Assembly: GCF_041435495.1 (NCBI RefSeq)
Contig: NZ_CP108644.1
Coordinates: 5,441,501 to 5,505,500 of the forward strand
DNA: 64,000 nucleotides
Reading direction: 5' to 3'
DNA from: Streptomyces sp. NBC_01116
GTDB lineage: Bacteria > Actinomycetota > Actinomycetes > Streptomycetales > Streptomycetaceae
Shown: positions 32,817-40,205 of the stretch, piece by piece
Layout: the number at the start of each line of letters is the position of its first letter
How positions within the stretch are numbered: position 1 is the stretch's first letter
Program-made: the position numbers and the translations under genes
Notes under the pieces: generated by a model
Told to the model about the DNA's origin: nothing
Database searches by the model: none
What the model saw: the letters and a program-made list of their open reading frames with translations, nothing else

Positions 32817-33389
32817 ATGACGATGAAGATCCTTCACCGGCCCCCGTCCGTCAGTGACACCGAGCGGCCCGTTCCGCGCTGGGCGGTGCGCCTGGCCTAC
32901 GCGCTGCCGTCGTGCCTGTGGCGGCTGCCCTTCGCCCTGCACTTCGAGATGGGGCAGCTCCAGGAGGGCGGTATGCCCGCCTACTGGGTGAGCATTCCGT
33001 ACGTGCTCGGGCTCAGCGTGCTGACGGAATCGACCGCGATCATGACCATCGGGCTGGTCCGGGGCTGGGGCGAGGTGGCGCCTGCCTGGATGCCGGTCAT
33101 CGGGGGCAGGCGCGTCCGGCCGATGGCGGCTGTCGTCCCCGCCGTGATCGGCGGCCTGATCCTCACCGCCGTGTTCACCGCCGTCCCCATCGGCGGCGGT
33201 CGCCATCTCGGCCTGTTCGGTGTCGCCGAATCCGTCGAATACGCCAACGGCGCCTGGGAGGCGCTGGCGACGGTGTGCGTCACCCCCGTCGCCGCCTGGG
33301 GCCCCATCACCATCGTCCTCGCGGTCGCCTACTACCGGCGTCGAGCCGCCGGTGCCGGTGCGGCTGCCGGTGCCGCCGTCGTCGGGTGA
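32817..33389 (+). CDS. four-helix membrane protein, unknown function
   Basis: A 190-residue protein with hydrophobic segments near residues 27-45 (LAYALPSCLWRLPFALHF), 60-82 (WVSIPYVLGLSVLTESTAIMTIGLV), 105-125 (AAVVPAVIGGLILTAVFTAVPIG) and 150-172 (LATVCVTPVAAWGPITIVLAVAYY), ending in an Ala/Gly-rich tail. The WRLPFALHFEMG and WGPITIVLAVAYYRRR pieces resemble other actinobacterial integral membrane proteins without known function. ATG 32817 with GGAG close by. Confidence 0.75.
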   Translation: MTMKILHRPPSVSDTERPVPRWAVRLAYALPSCLWRLPFALHFEMGQLQEGGMPAYWVSIPYVLGLSVLTESTAIMTIGLVRGWGEVAPAWMPVIGGRRVRPMAAVVPAVIGGLILTAVFTAVPIGGGRHLGLFGVAESVEYANGAWEALATVCVTPVAAWGPITIVLAVAYYRRRAAGAGAAAGAAVVG

Positions 33390-33509
33390 GCACGCAGGGT
33401 CGCCCCGAACCGGCCGTCCCCGGCACCGGCCGTAGGTCACACGACTTCGCCACCAGCAGATCTGCCCGGAGCGCAACGCCCGACCCGTGCCGGGGCGGCG
33501 TCGCGCTCC

Positions 33510-33515
33510 TAGGCT
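33510..33515 (+). promoter_or_regulatory. -10 box, leaderless, of the XRE regulator gene
   Basis: TAGGCT ends 7 nt before GTG 33523, the same arrangement as birA. This supports GTG 33523 as the start. Confidence 0.5.
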
Positions 33516-33522
33516 GGGGACG

Positions 33523-33972
33523 GTGAGCATCCGAGTGACGAACCAGGCCGACGTGATCCCTCTGCGCCCGCTCCCGGCAGCGGCCTCCCCGGCACTGCCC
33601 CGGGAGCCCCTCTGGCGCGACCTCGTCGGGGAGGTGCTGCGCCGCGAACGCCAGTCCCAGGGGCGGACGTTGAAGGACGTCGCCGAGGCGGCCCGGATCT
33701 CCATGCCGTATCTCTCCGAGGTGGAGCGGGGTCTCAAGGAGGCCTCCTCGGAGGTGCTGGCCGCCGCGGCCCAGGCGCTCGGCCTGCGCCTTGCCGACGT
33801 CCTGGCGCTGGCGGGGGAGCGGCTGGTCAGCCTCACGGCCGCGCGGTCCCGGTCGATGGGTGCGGCCGGCGGCCGGCGATCCGTGCGGTCGACCGGTCCG
33901 GCGGGTTCGGCTGGTTCGGTCGGCGCGATGCGCCCGTCGGGCCCGACGGGCGGCGTGCTGCTGGCCGCCTGA
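33523..33972 (+). CDS. XRE family transcriptional regulator, ClgR-like
   Basis: A 149-residue protein with a Cro/CI helix-turn-helix at about residues 35-90: LWRDLVGEVLRRERQSQGRTLKDVAEAARISMPYLSEVERGLKEASSEVLAAAAQALGL. The segment SMPYLSEVERGxKEASSEVLAA is close to ClgR, the activator of clp protease genes in actinobacteria. The C-terminal 50 residues are low-complexity Ser/Gly/Pro-rich and lack the terminal residues that mark ClgR for degradation by ClpP, so it may be a paralogue. Convergent with the hydrolase gene. Confidence 0.85.
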   Translation: MSIRVTNQADVIPLRPLPAAASPALPREPLWRDLVGEVLRRERQSQGRTLKDVAEAARISMPYLSEVERGLKEASSEVLAAAAQALGLRLADVLALAGERLVSLTAARSRSMGAAGGRRSVRSTGPAGSAGSVGAMRPSGPTGGVLLAA

Positions 33973-34047
33973 ACCGGGAGGTTCGTTACGCGGGCACCTG
34001 GCCCGGGAGGTTCGTTACGGGGTCACCACCGAACCCGGGCAGGGCCG

Positions 34048-34962
34048 TCAGGGGGTGCCGTCGAGCCGGGCGGCCCGGTCCGCGAGGGCCCGCACCTCGG
34101 CGGCGACGTCGGTGTGCCGTTCGCGCGGGATGTCGTGGCCGACGCCCGGCTGGAGGACGAGCCGGGCGTCCCGGATCGCGGCGGCGGTGGCCCGGCCCGC
34201 GGAGGGCTTGAGCAGCGGGTCGTCCGTGCCGTGCAGCACCAGTGCGGGGACGCGCAGTTCGGCCAGGGACGGGCCGTGCCAGGGCGCCCCGATCTGGCGG
34301 GACTGGGCGTCCGGGTCGGCGATGCCGGTGTCCACGTCGGCGGTGATCCGCTCCAGGGCCTCCGCCTCGTCGAACGGGTAGCCGGGCGACGCGACGAGCC
34401 GGGCCACGGCGAGCCCGGCCGCGATCCGCTCCTCCCGGTCCCGGGCGGGCTTGACGCGGGCGAACTTCGCGAGCGTGCCGAGCCGCAGATGGCGGAAGGC
34501 CCCCAGCCCGCCGACATCGCTCGGGAGCGCGGCGGACGAGGTGAGCGTGCGCACCCGGCCCGGGTGACGCAGGGCGACGCGCTGGGCGACGACACCGCCC
34601 AGCGAGTGCCCGAAGAGGTGGGCCGACTCCCAGCCGAGCGCGTCCATGACGGCGACGGCGTCGTCGGCCATGTCCTCGGCGGTGTAGGCCGCACCGCGGC
34701 CGGCGGCCAGGGCGGCGAAGGGGTTGCCCCGGGCCGTGCGCTTCGGCAGCCGGGTGGACTCGCCCGCGTCCCGCTGGTCGTAGCGGGCGACGGCGAATCC
34801 GGCGTCGGCGAAGGCCGCGCACAGCTCCCCGGGCCACCAGTGCCGGGAGACCGCCAGGCCCATCACCAGCAGCAGCGGTTCGCCGTCCGCGCCTTCCTGG
34901 AGCCGGTCGTGGGCGAGCTCGACGGCACCGTTGCGGGCGAAGCGGCGTTCGGTCCAGGTCAT
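34048..34962 (-). CDS. alpha/beta fold hydrolase
   Basis: A 304-residue cytoplasmic alpha/beta hydrolase. It shows PLLLVMGLAVSRHWWPGEL (HG-like oxyanion loop), VARYDQRDAGEST, the nucleophile elbow LFGHSLGGVVAQ (Ser), LVLHGTDDPLLKPSAGR with the Asp and PGVGHDIPRE with the His. Similar proteins are esterases, epoxide or dienelactone hydrolases. ATG 34962 follows GGAGGAG. It is divergent from a TetR gene with a shared 27-bp operator between them, so it is probably the repressor's main target and may act on, or detoxify, its ligand. Confidence 0.9.
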   Translation of the reverse strand: MTWTERRFARNGAVELAHDRLQEGADGEPLLLVMGLAVSRHWWPGELCAAFADAGFAVARYDQRDAGESTRLPKRTARGNPFAALAAGRGAAYTAEDMADDAVAVMDALGWESAHLFGHSLGGVVAQRVALRHPGRVRTLTSSAALPSDVGGLGAFRHLRLGTLAKFARVKPARDREERIAAGLAVARLVASPGYPFDEAEALERITADVDTGIADPDAQSRQIGAPWHGPSLAELRVPALVLHGTDDPLLKPSAGRATAAAIRDARLVLQPGVGHDIPRERHTDVAAEVRALADRAARLDGTP

Positions 34963-34999
34963 GGCGGGCTCCTCCGGGGGGACGAGAATGCTGCGAACG

Positions 35000-35026
35000 A
35001 ATACTGCGAACGTTGTTCGCAGTATT
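35000..35026. promoter_or_regulatory. 27-bp TetR operator between divergent genes
   Basis: Perfect inverted repeat: arms AATACTGCGAAC and GTTCGCAGTATT separated by GTT. An extra half-site CTGCGAAC lies at 34991-34998. TAGACT at 35026-35031 may be the -10 of the regulator gene, so the operator would block both promoters. Confidence 0.8.
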
Positions 35027-35081
35027 AGACTACAGCCAGTTCCGGACCCCGGACGGGGACCTGAGGGGAAGGTGGCGGACC

Positions 35082-35879
35082 GTGGCCGATCGCGATGCCG
35101 GGCCGGCGACCGTCTGGTCACGCCCGGAGCGGGGCGCGCGCGGCCCCGCACCCGAACGCAGCCGCACCCAGATCACGGCGGCCGCCCTCGCCCTCGCCGA
35201 CGCGGAGGGCCTGGCGGCGGTGTCGATGCGCGCGCTCGCGCAGCGGCTGGGCACGGGGCCCGCCTCGCTCTACCGCTACGTGGGGAGCCGGGACGAGCTG
35301 CTGGACCTCATGGCGGACGCGGTCGCGGGCGAACTGGACCTCTCCGGGGCCACCGGCGGCTCCGGGGCCACCGGCGACTGGCTGGACGATCTCGTCGGCC
35401 TGGCGCTCCAGTCCAGGGACGCGCACGTCCGGCACCCGTGGCTGGCCGATCTGAACGACCGGCGCGGCGAGGTGCTGGGCCCGCACGCGATCGACTACCT
35501 CGACCACGCGCTCGCGGTCCTGGCCCCCGCGCCGGGCACCGCCGGACAGAAGCTGGAGGCCATCGGCCTCCTCGGCGGCCTGGCCGTGCTCTTCGCCCGC
35601 CGCGAGACGGGGGCGACGGGCGCCGGCGACCGGTCCGCCCAGGCGGCCCACCTGGCCGCCGTCGCCGCCGAGGGCCGCCACCCGCACCTGCTCGCCGCCC
35701 TCACCACGGCCGGCGCACCGCCCCCGGCCGACCTCACCGACCGGGACGCCCTGTTCGTCAGGCTGCTGCGGCGACTGCTTCCGGCGATGCTCGGCGAGGG
35801 CGAGGGCGAGGGCGAGGGCGAGGGCGAGGGCCAGGGCGAGGGCCAGGGCGAGCGGAGCTGTAGGGCCGGGGAGCCGTAG
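35082..35879 (+). CDS. TetR/AcrR family regulator with C-terminal tail of Gly-Glu repeats
   Basis: A 265-residue TetR regulator. HTH at about residues 28-75: TQITAAALALADAEGLAAVSMRALAQRLGTGPASLYRYVGSRDELLDLMADAV. C-terminal domain of the TetR_C_1 type (WLDDLVGLALQSRDAHVRHPWLADL, AIDYLDHALAVLA). The end of the protein is a run of Gly-Glu and Gly-Gln dipeptides encoded by a GCGAGG-type hexanucleotide repeat at 35793-35852, which is likely variable between strains. GTG 35082 with AAGGTGG upstream is preferred over the ATG at 35013, which lies inside the operator. Confidence 0.9.
   Translation: MADRDAGPATVWSRPERGARGPAPERSRTQITAAALALADAEGLAAVSMRALAQRLGTGPASLYRYVGSRDELLDLMADAVAGELDLSGATGGSGATGDWLDDLVGLALQSRDAHVRHPWLADLNDRRGEVLGPHAIDYLDHALAVLAPAPGTAGQKLEAIGLLGGLAVLFARRETGATGAGDRSAQAAHLAAVAAEGRHPHLLAALTTAGAPPPADLTDRDALFVRLLRRLLPAMLGEGEGEGEGEGEGQGEGQGERSCRAGEP
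35793..35852 (+). repeat. GCGAGG/GCCAGG hexanucleotide repeat in the TetR gene
   Basis: About nine tandem 6-bp units, five pure and then alternating GAG and CAG versions, all in frame so that unit changes alter only the tail length. Confidence 0.85.
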
Positions 35880-35906
35880 GGCTGGGGAGGCGCGGAAACC
35901 CCGGGA

Positions 35907-36072
35907 CTAGGGTCTCTCGTTTGGATCATGTCGGGCTCGCGGGGCCCGGCACGCGCACCTGCGGCGTTGTCGTCAGTCGCCCATGCTCCGCAGTGACTCC
36001 CTCCTCCGCCTTGCAGCCGCACGCACCGGACCCCGCTCCCTGGTCCGACCTGATCCGAACGAAAGGCCCTAG
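35907..36072. mobile_element. MITE-like element with CTAG target duplication
   Basis: A 166-bp segment bounded by CTAG on both sides. The ends form an imperfect inverted repeat of about 22 bp: left 35907-35928 begins CTAGGGTCTCTCGTTTGGAT, right 36051-36072 ends GAACGAAAGGCCCTAG; about 18 of 22 positions pair. The interior has no credible ORF. CTAG target sites and this size suggest a non-autonomous derivative of an IS5-family (IS427-like) element. The right CTAG supplies the TAG stop of msrA. A related solo end is at 6077-6102. Confidence 0.65.
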
Positions 36073-36734
36073 CCCTCGGCCGGAGCCACTCCGATCGGGC
36101 ACGAGACGCCCGTGCCGCCGATGCCGCAGTAGCCGCCCGGGTTCTTGTCCAGGTACTGCTGGTGGTACGCCTCCGCCGGCCAGAACGGGCGGCCCTCGGC
36201 GGGGAGGATCTCCGTGGTGATCTCCTTGTGGCCCGACGCCGTCAGGACCTTCTGGTACGCCTCGCGGGAGGCGTCGGCGGCCGTGGCCTGGGCGGGGGAG
36301 TGGGTGTAGACCGCGGAGCGGTACTGGGTGCCCACGTCGTTGCCCTGGCGGAAACCCTGGGTCGGGTTGTGCGACTCCCAGAAGAGCTTCAGCAGCTCCG
36401 TGTACGGGACGACGGCCGGGTCGAAGACCACGCGTACCGCCTCCGTGTGCCCGGTCAGGCCCGAGCAGGCCTCCTCGTACGAGGGGTTCTCCGTGTAGCC
36501 GCCCTGGTAGCCGACGAGCGTCGTCCAGACGCCCTCGGTCTGCCAGAACTTCCGCTCGGCGCCCCAGAAGCAGCCCAGCGCGAAGTCCGCCACCTCCAGA
36601 CCCTCCGGATACGGGCCCACCAGGGGGTTGCCGAGGACCGTGTGACGCGAGGGGACGGTGAATTCGGGGACGGGGCGGCCGCGCAGGGCCTGCTCCGGGG
36701 TGGGGAGCTCGGGGGTGCGGTGGTTCAGGAACAT
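36069..36734 (-). CDS. msrA: peptide-methionine (S)-S-oxide reductase
   Basis: A 221-residue MsrA that reduces methionine-S-sulfoxide in proteins. Motifs: FALGCFWGAERKFW with the nucleophilic Cys, VGYQGGYTENPSYEEACSGLTGHTEAVRV, LLKLFWESHNPT, GTQYRSAVY, and the C-terminal resolving cysteines in GGYCGIGGTGVSCP. The N-terminal extension of about 40 residues (MFLNHRTPELPTPEQALRG) is typical for actinobacteria. ATG 36734 follows GGAGGAG. The TAG stop is part of the CTAG end of a MITE-like insertion, so the insertion happened exactly at the end of the gene and left the protein intact. Confidence 0.96.
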   Translation of the reverse strand: MFLNHRTPELPTPEQALRGRPVPEFTVPSRHTVLGNPLVGPYPEGLEVADFALGCFWGAERKFWQTEGVWTTLVGYQGGYTENPSYEEACSGLTGHTEAVRVVFDPAVVPYTELLKLFWESHNPTQGFRQGNDVGTQYRSAVYTHSPAQATAADASREAYQKVLTASGHKEITTEILPAEGRPFWPAEAYHQQYLDKNPGGYCGIGGTGVSCPIGVAPAEG

Positions 36735-36810
36735 GCGGGGGCTCCTCCGGGGGTCGGTGTTCGGTACGTACAACACGGGAGCGGCCGCCGGGATTCCGGG
36801 CGGTGGCCGC

Positions 36811-37710
36811 TCACCCGGCGGCACCGGCCACGTCCGCCAGTGCCCGTGCGAAACCACGCGTCCGGGCCGTCTCGTGGTTCCGGTGCCACACCAGCGCGAG
36901 CGAGGAGTCCGGGAGGCCGGTGACCGGGACGAAGGCCACCGCGTGACTGCCGTAGTAGTCCGCCGTCGGGTCGCACAGCAGCATGGCGCCCCGGTCCGCC
37001 CGCACCAGCGCCAACGCCTCCTGAAGGCTGCTCACCGCGGGCCCGGCCGGGATCGCGCGGCCGCCGGGCGTGACGACCGGGGCCTGGGCCAGCCGCCAGT
37101 ACTCCGGGGCCGCCCCGGCGACGCCGATGAGCGGGCAGCCCGCCAGCTCCTCTGCGTCGATGCCGGGGCGGCGCGCGTACGGGTGCCGGTCGGAGACGGC
37201 GAGGGTCAGCGGCCGGGCCGAGAAGACCGGACCGATCACCAGCGCGTCGTCCCGGACCGGCATCAGCACCACCGCCGCGTCCACCTCGCCCCGGTGCACC
37301 GCGCCGAACGGGTCGGAGAGCGGGATCTCCACGATCTCGGCGGCGCAGTCGGGATGCCCGTCCCGGAAGGCCGTGACCGCCCGCAGGAACGCGTCGTTCG
37401 CCGTGCCCTGGAAGCCGACCCGGAACACGCCCCCCAGCCCCCGCGCCACCTCCCGCACCTCCTCGATCGTCGTGACGATCGCGTCGAACGCGGGACGCAG
37501 ACCCGTGTGGAGCTGTTCGCCGAGCGGGGTGAGCCGGACCCGGCGGCTCGTCCGGTCGACCAGCCGGCCGCCGATCCGGCTCTCCAGGGCCCGCAGCAGC
37601 TGGCTGATCCGGCTCTGGGAGAGGTAGAGGCGCTCTCCGGCCCGGCCGAAGTGGAGCTCCTCGGCCAGCGCGAGGAAGGCCTCCAGCTCCCGGATCTCCG
37701 GGTTGCTCAT
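36811..37710 (-). CDS. LysR family transcriptional regulator
   Basis: A 299-residue LysR regulator: N-terminal HTH EIRELEAFLALAEELHFGRAGERLYLSQSRISQLLRALESRIGGRLVDRTSRRVRLTPLG, then a periplasmic-binding-protein-like effector domain (VFRVGFQGTANDAFLRAVTAFRDGHPD, LTLAVSDRHPYARR). ATG 37710 follows GGAGGCGGGAG. Divergent from an MFS transporter gene, with ATGAG/CTCAT half-sites between them, so the transporter is the likely target, activated on binding an unknown small effector. Confidence 0.93.
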   Translation of the reverse strand: MSNPEIRELEAFLALAEELHFGRAGERLYLSQSRISQLLRALESRIGGRLVDRTSRRVRLTPLGEQLHTGLRPAFDAIVTTIEEVREVARGLGGVFRVGFQGTANDAFLRAVTAFRDGHPDCAAEIVEIPLSDPFGAVHRGEVDAAVVLMPVRDDALVIGPVFSARPLTLAVSDRHPYARRPGIDAEELAGCPLIGVAGAAPEYWRLAQAPVVTPGGRAIPAGPAVSSLQEALALVRADRGAMLLCDPTADYYGSHAVAFVPVTGLPDSSLALVWHRNHETARTRGFARALADVAGAAG

Positions 37711-37764
37711 GAGCTCCCGCCTCCCTGGTCCGCATCGATGAGTCCAGCTCATAGAAGGATGAGC
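37705..37764. promoter_or_regulatory. LysR/MFS divergent operator with ATGAG half-sites
   Basis: GCTCATGAGC (37705-37714), ATGAG-N5-CTCAT (37738-37752) and GCTCAT-N6-ATGAGC (37747-37764). The last three half-sites start 10-11 bp apart, on one face of the helix, as expected for a LysR recognition and activation site. Confidence 0.6.
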
Positions 37765-37808
37765 GTTCTGCCGTTGTTCCCGTCCACCGCCCCCGGTTGG
37801 CTGGAGGT

Positions 37809-39020
37809 ATGACACAGGCTCACTCGTCCTCGACCGCCCCGGCCGCCCGGCCGGCGCCTGCACCCAACGGCTGGCCGGGGGTGGTGGCCCTCGCGCTCGG
37901 CACCTTCACGGTGGTCACGTCCGAGATGCTGCCCGTCGGGCTGCTCACGCCGATGGGCCGCTCGCTCGGCGTCCCGGAGGGCGTGGCCGGTCTGACGCTC
38001 ACCATCACCGGTCTCGTCGCGGCCCTCTCGGCCCCCGCCCTCGTCCCGCTGCTCGGCCGCGCCGACCGGCGTACGGCCCTGTGCGTGCTGGTCGCGGTGC
38101 TGGTCGTCGGCAACCTCGGTGCGGCCTGGGCGCCGGACTTCGGGACCATGGTCGTCGCCCGCGTCCTGGTGGGCGTCGGCATGGGCGGCGTCTGGGCCGT
38201 CGCGGCCGGGCTCGCGGTGCGCCTGGTCCCGGCGAAGTCCGTCGGCGCCGCCACCTCCCTGGTCTTCAGCGGCATCGCCGTCGCGTCCGTCCTGGGCGTA
38301 CCCGCCGGAACGTACCTCGGCGATCTCGCGGGCTGGCGCGCCGCGTTCCTGGCGGCCGCCGGGCTCGGGGCCGTGGTGCTGGTCGCGGCGGCGCTCCTGC
38401 TGCCCCGGCTGCCCGCCGAGCGGGCGGTTCCGCTCGGCGGGGTGCTCCGGCTGACCCGCGACCCCCGGCTGCGGACCGGTCTCCTCGTCGTCGGCTTCCT
38501 GGTCACCGGGCACTTCGCCGCGTACACCTACGTCAGGCCGGTCCTGGAGGACGTCTCCGGCGTCGGCGCGGGCACGATCGGCGCCCTGCTCCTGGTGTAC
38601 GGGGTCGCCGGCGTGGCCGGGAACTTCCTCGCCGGGGCCGGAGCCGCCCGCACACCGCGCACGACGCTGCTGGTGATCGGCACGGTCCTGGCGCTCACCC
38701 TGGCCGCTCTGCCGTGGCTGGGCGGCTCCCCGGCGCTCGCGGCCGTACTGATGGCGGTCTGGGGCCTCGGCTACGGCGGTGTCTCGGTGGCCACCCAGAC
38801 CTGGGTGCTGCTCGCCGCGCCCGACGCGCGCGAGGCGGCCTCGTCGCTCTTCGTCGCGGTCTTCAACGGCGCCATCGCGCTCGGGGCGCTGGCCGGCGGG
38901 CTGGTCGCGGACGGCATCGGCGTCACGGCGGTCATGGGGACCGGCGCGGCTCTCGTGGCCGGTGCGCTGGTGACCACGGCGGTCGGCCGGGCCCCCGCGC
39001 CCGCGTCCGCCAGGACGTGA
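37809..39020 (+). CDS. MFS transporter, DHA1-type efflux
   Basis: A 403-residue major facilitator with 12 predicted helices. Motif A-like loop between helices 2 and 3 (VPLLGRADRRTALCV), GMGGVWAVAAGLAVRLVPAKSVGAATSLVFSGIAVASVLGVPAGTYLGDLAGWRAAF typical of the AraJ/YdhP/CmlA-type drug and sugar efflux family. It would export a small molecule by proton antiport. ATG 37809 is used although GGAGG at 37803-37807 is only 1 nt away; TTG 37797 in the same frame is an alternative. Divergent from the LysR gene. Confidence 0.93.
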   Translation: MTQAHSSSTAPAARPAPAPNGWPGVVALALGTFTVVTSEMLPVGLLTPMGRSLGVPEGVAGLTLTITGLVAALSAPALVPLLGRADRRTALCVLVAVLVVGNLGAAWAPDFGTMVVARVLVGVGMGGVWAVAAGLAVRLVPAKSVGAATSLVFSGIAVASVLGVPAGTYLGDLAGWRAAFLAAAGLGAVVLVAAALLLPRLPAERAVPLGGVLRLTRDPRLRTGLLVVGFLVTGHFAAYTYVRPVLEDVSGVGAGTIGALLLVYGVAGVAGNFLAGAGAARTPRTTLLVIGTVLALTLAALPWLGGSPALAAVLMAVWGLGYGGVSVATQTWVLLAAPDAREAASSLFVAVFNGAIALGALAGGLVADGIGVTAVMGTGAALVAGALVTTAVGRAPAPASART

Positions 39021-39034
39021 TCCCCGTACGGAGA

Positions 39035-40138
39035 TCAGTGCGGCAGCGTCGCCGGGCTGCCGCCGTTCGCCTCGTACCCGGCGACCGCCAGCGCCCGGTA
39101 GACCGTGTACTGCGCGGCCGGGTCCGCGTCCGCCGTCCACGGCAGCGCGCCCACGTGGCCGTCGATCCTGACCAGTTGGTGCATCGCCTCCGACCAGCGC
39201 TCCATGTGGACCAGGAACAGCACCAGGAGGTGGCGGACATGGGCCAGCATCGGGTCGTCCGGCCGCGCCGCGTGCACCGCGAACATCGCGCCCTCGACCG
39301 CCTTGGTGACCACCTGGCCCCGGTAGAAGCCCTGCACGAGGTTGACCTCCGGCAGGTGCTCGTACACCGCGAACAGCGGCAGCGCCGCGAGCAGCGAACC
39401 CTGCGGGGCGCGGGCGGCGGCGGCCGTGGCGAAGGCCTCGGCGTCCTTGCGCGAGCCGTGCCACCTCTCGGTGTGGAAGTGCAGGGCCGCGATGTGCGCG
39501 CCCATGTGGGCCGGAGCCCGATCGATGATCTTCACCCAGAGCTGGTCGAACTGCTCGGGGGTGTAGCCGAGCCCCCGGGCCACCGCCAGCTCCACGATGT
39601 ACGGGACGGGGTCGCCCGGCGCGAGGAGGGCCGCCTCGCCGCAGACCGTACGGGCCTCCTCCAGGATGATCCGGAAGTCGTCGCTCCCCGCCGCCGAGGA
39701 CCGCCACGCCTGCTGCACCAGGAACTCCGCGTGCACCGCCGCACCGCCCGCGTCCTTCGGGGACTCCGCGCGCCAGGTCCGCAGCCATGCGCCACCCGCC
39801 CCGGGCCGCTGCGCCAGCTCCAGGGAGGCCGCGCCCGCGAAGGCCTGGATCCGCTGCCAGCGCACCTCGCCCTCCTTCGGCGTCCCGGCGAGCAGCTGGG
39901 AGGCCGCCCGCCAGTCCTGGGTGCCCTGGACGACGTCGAGCACGTCCAGGAGGTCCTGGTCGGGGCCCGGCATCCGGACGTCCAGCTCCTCCTGGCGGGC
40001 GAAGCCGTACGTGTCCGGGTCGGCGGCGTCCGGCGAACCGGGGGCGACCTGGCGGATACCGCCCCGGCGGCGCATGACCCAGGGGCCGATGACCGCCGCG
40101 AACATGCACATCGCGAGCAGGAACAACAGAATCTCCAT
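39035..40138 (-). CDS. membrane-anchored hypothetical protein, TPR-like
   Basis: A 367-residue protein with one N-terminal helix (MEILLFLLAMCMFAAVIGPWVM) followed by an arginine cluster RRRGG, so the rest is probably cytoplasmic. The soluble part is helical, with pairs of aromatic and Ala residues at TPR-like spacing (DWRAASQLLAGTPKEGEVRWQRIQAFAGAASLELAQ, AAVHAEFLVQQAWRSSA, WSEAMHQLVRIDGHVG). No enzymatic motif. It is divergent from cystathionine gamma-synthase. A conserved but uncharacterised streptomycete protein, as far as I can tell. Confidence 0.8.
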   Translation of the reverse strand: MEILLFLLAMCMFAAVIGPWVMRRRGGIRQVAPGSPDAADPDTYGFARQEELDVRMPGPDQDLLDVLDVVQGTQDWRAASQLLAGTPKEGEVRWQRIQAFAGAASLELAQRPGAGGAWLRTWRAESPKDAGGAAVHAEFLVQQAWRSSAAGSDDFRIILEEARTVCGEAALLAPGDPVPYIVELAVARGLGYTPEQFDQLWVKIIDRAPAHMGAHIAALHFHTERWHGSRKDAEAFATAAAARAPQGSLLAALPLFAVYEHLPEVNLVQGFYRGQVVTKAVEGAMFAVHAARPDDPMLAHVRHLLVLFLVHMERWSEAMHQLVRIDGHVGALPWTADADPAAQYTVYRALAVAGYEANGGSPATLPH

Positions 40139-40191
40139 GACCCCATTGTCCCCGGCGCGGCGAGTGGCCGGTAAGTGCCCTCCGCACGAAC

Positions 40192-40197
40192 TACGCT
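40192..40197 (+). promoter_or_regulatory. -10-like box of the cystathionine gamma-synthase gene, leaderless
   Basis: TACGCT ends 8 nt before ATG 40206; no Shine-Dalgarno is visible. Confidence 0.45.
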
Positions 40198-40205
40198 CGG
40201 GCCTC

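Noticed and set aside
31068..33836. 922-codon minus-strand frame over gdhA
   Set aside because: Shadow of gdhA and the membrane protein gene; composition is not protein-like.
33991..34020. Duplicate GGGAGGTTCGTTACG segments at 33977 and 34006 as an operator pair
   Set aside because: They lie between convergent genes, where operators are unlikely; a simple 29-bp-spaced duplication.
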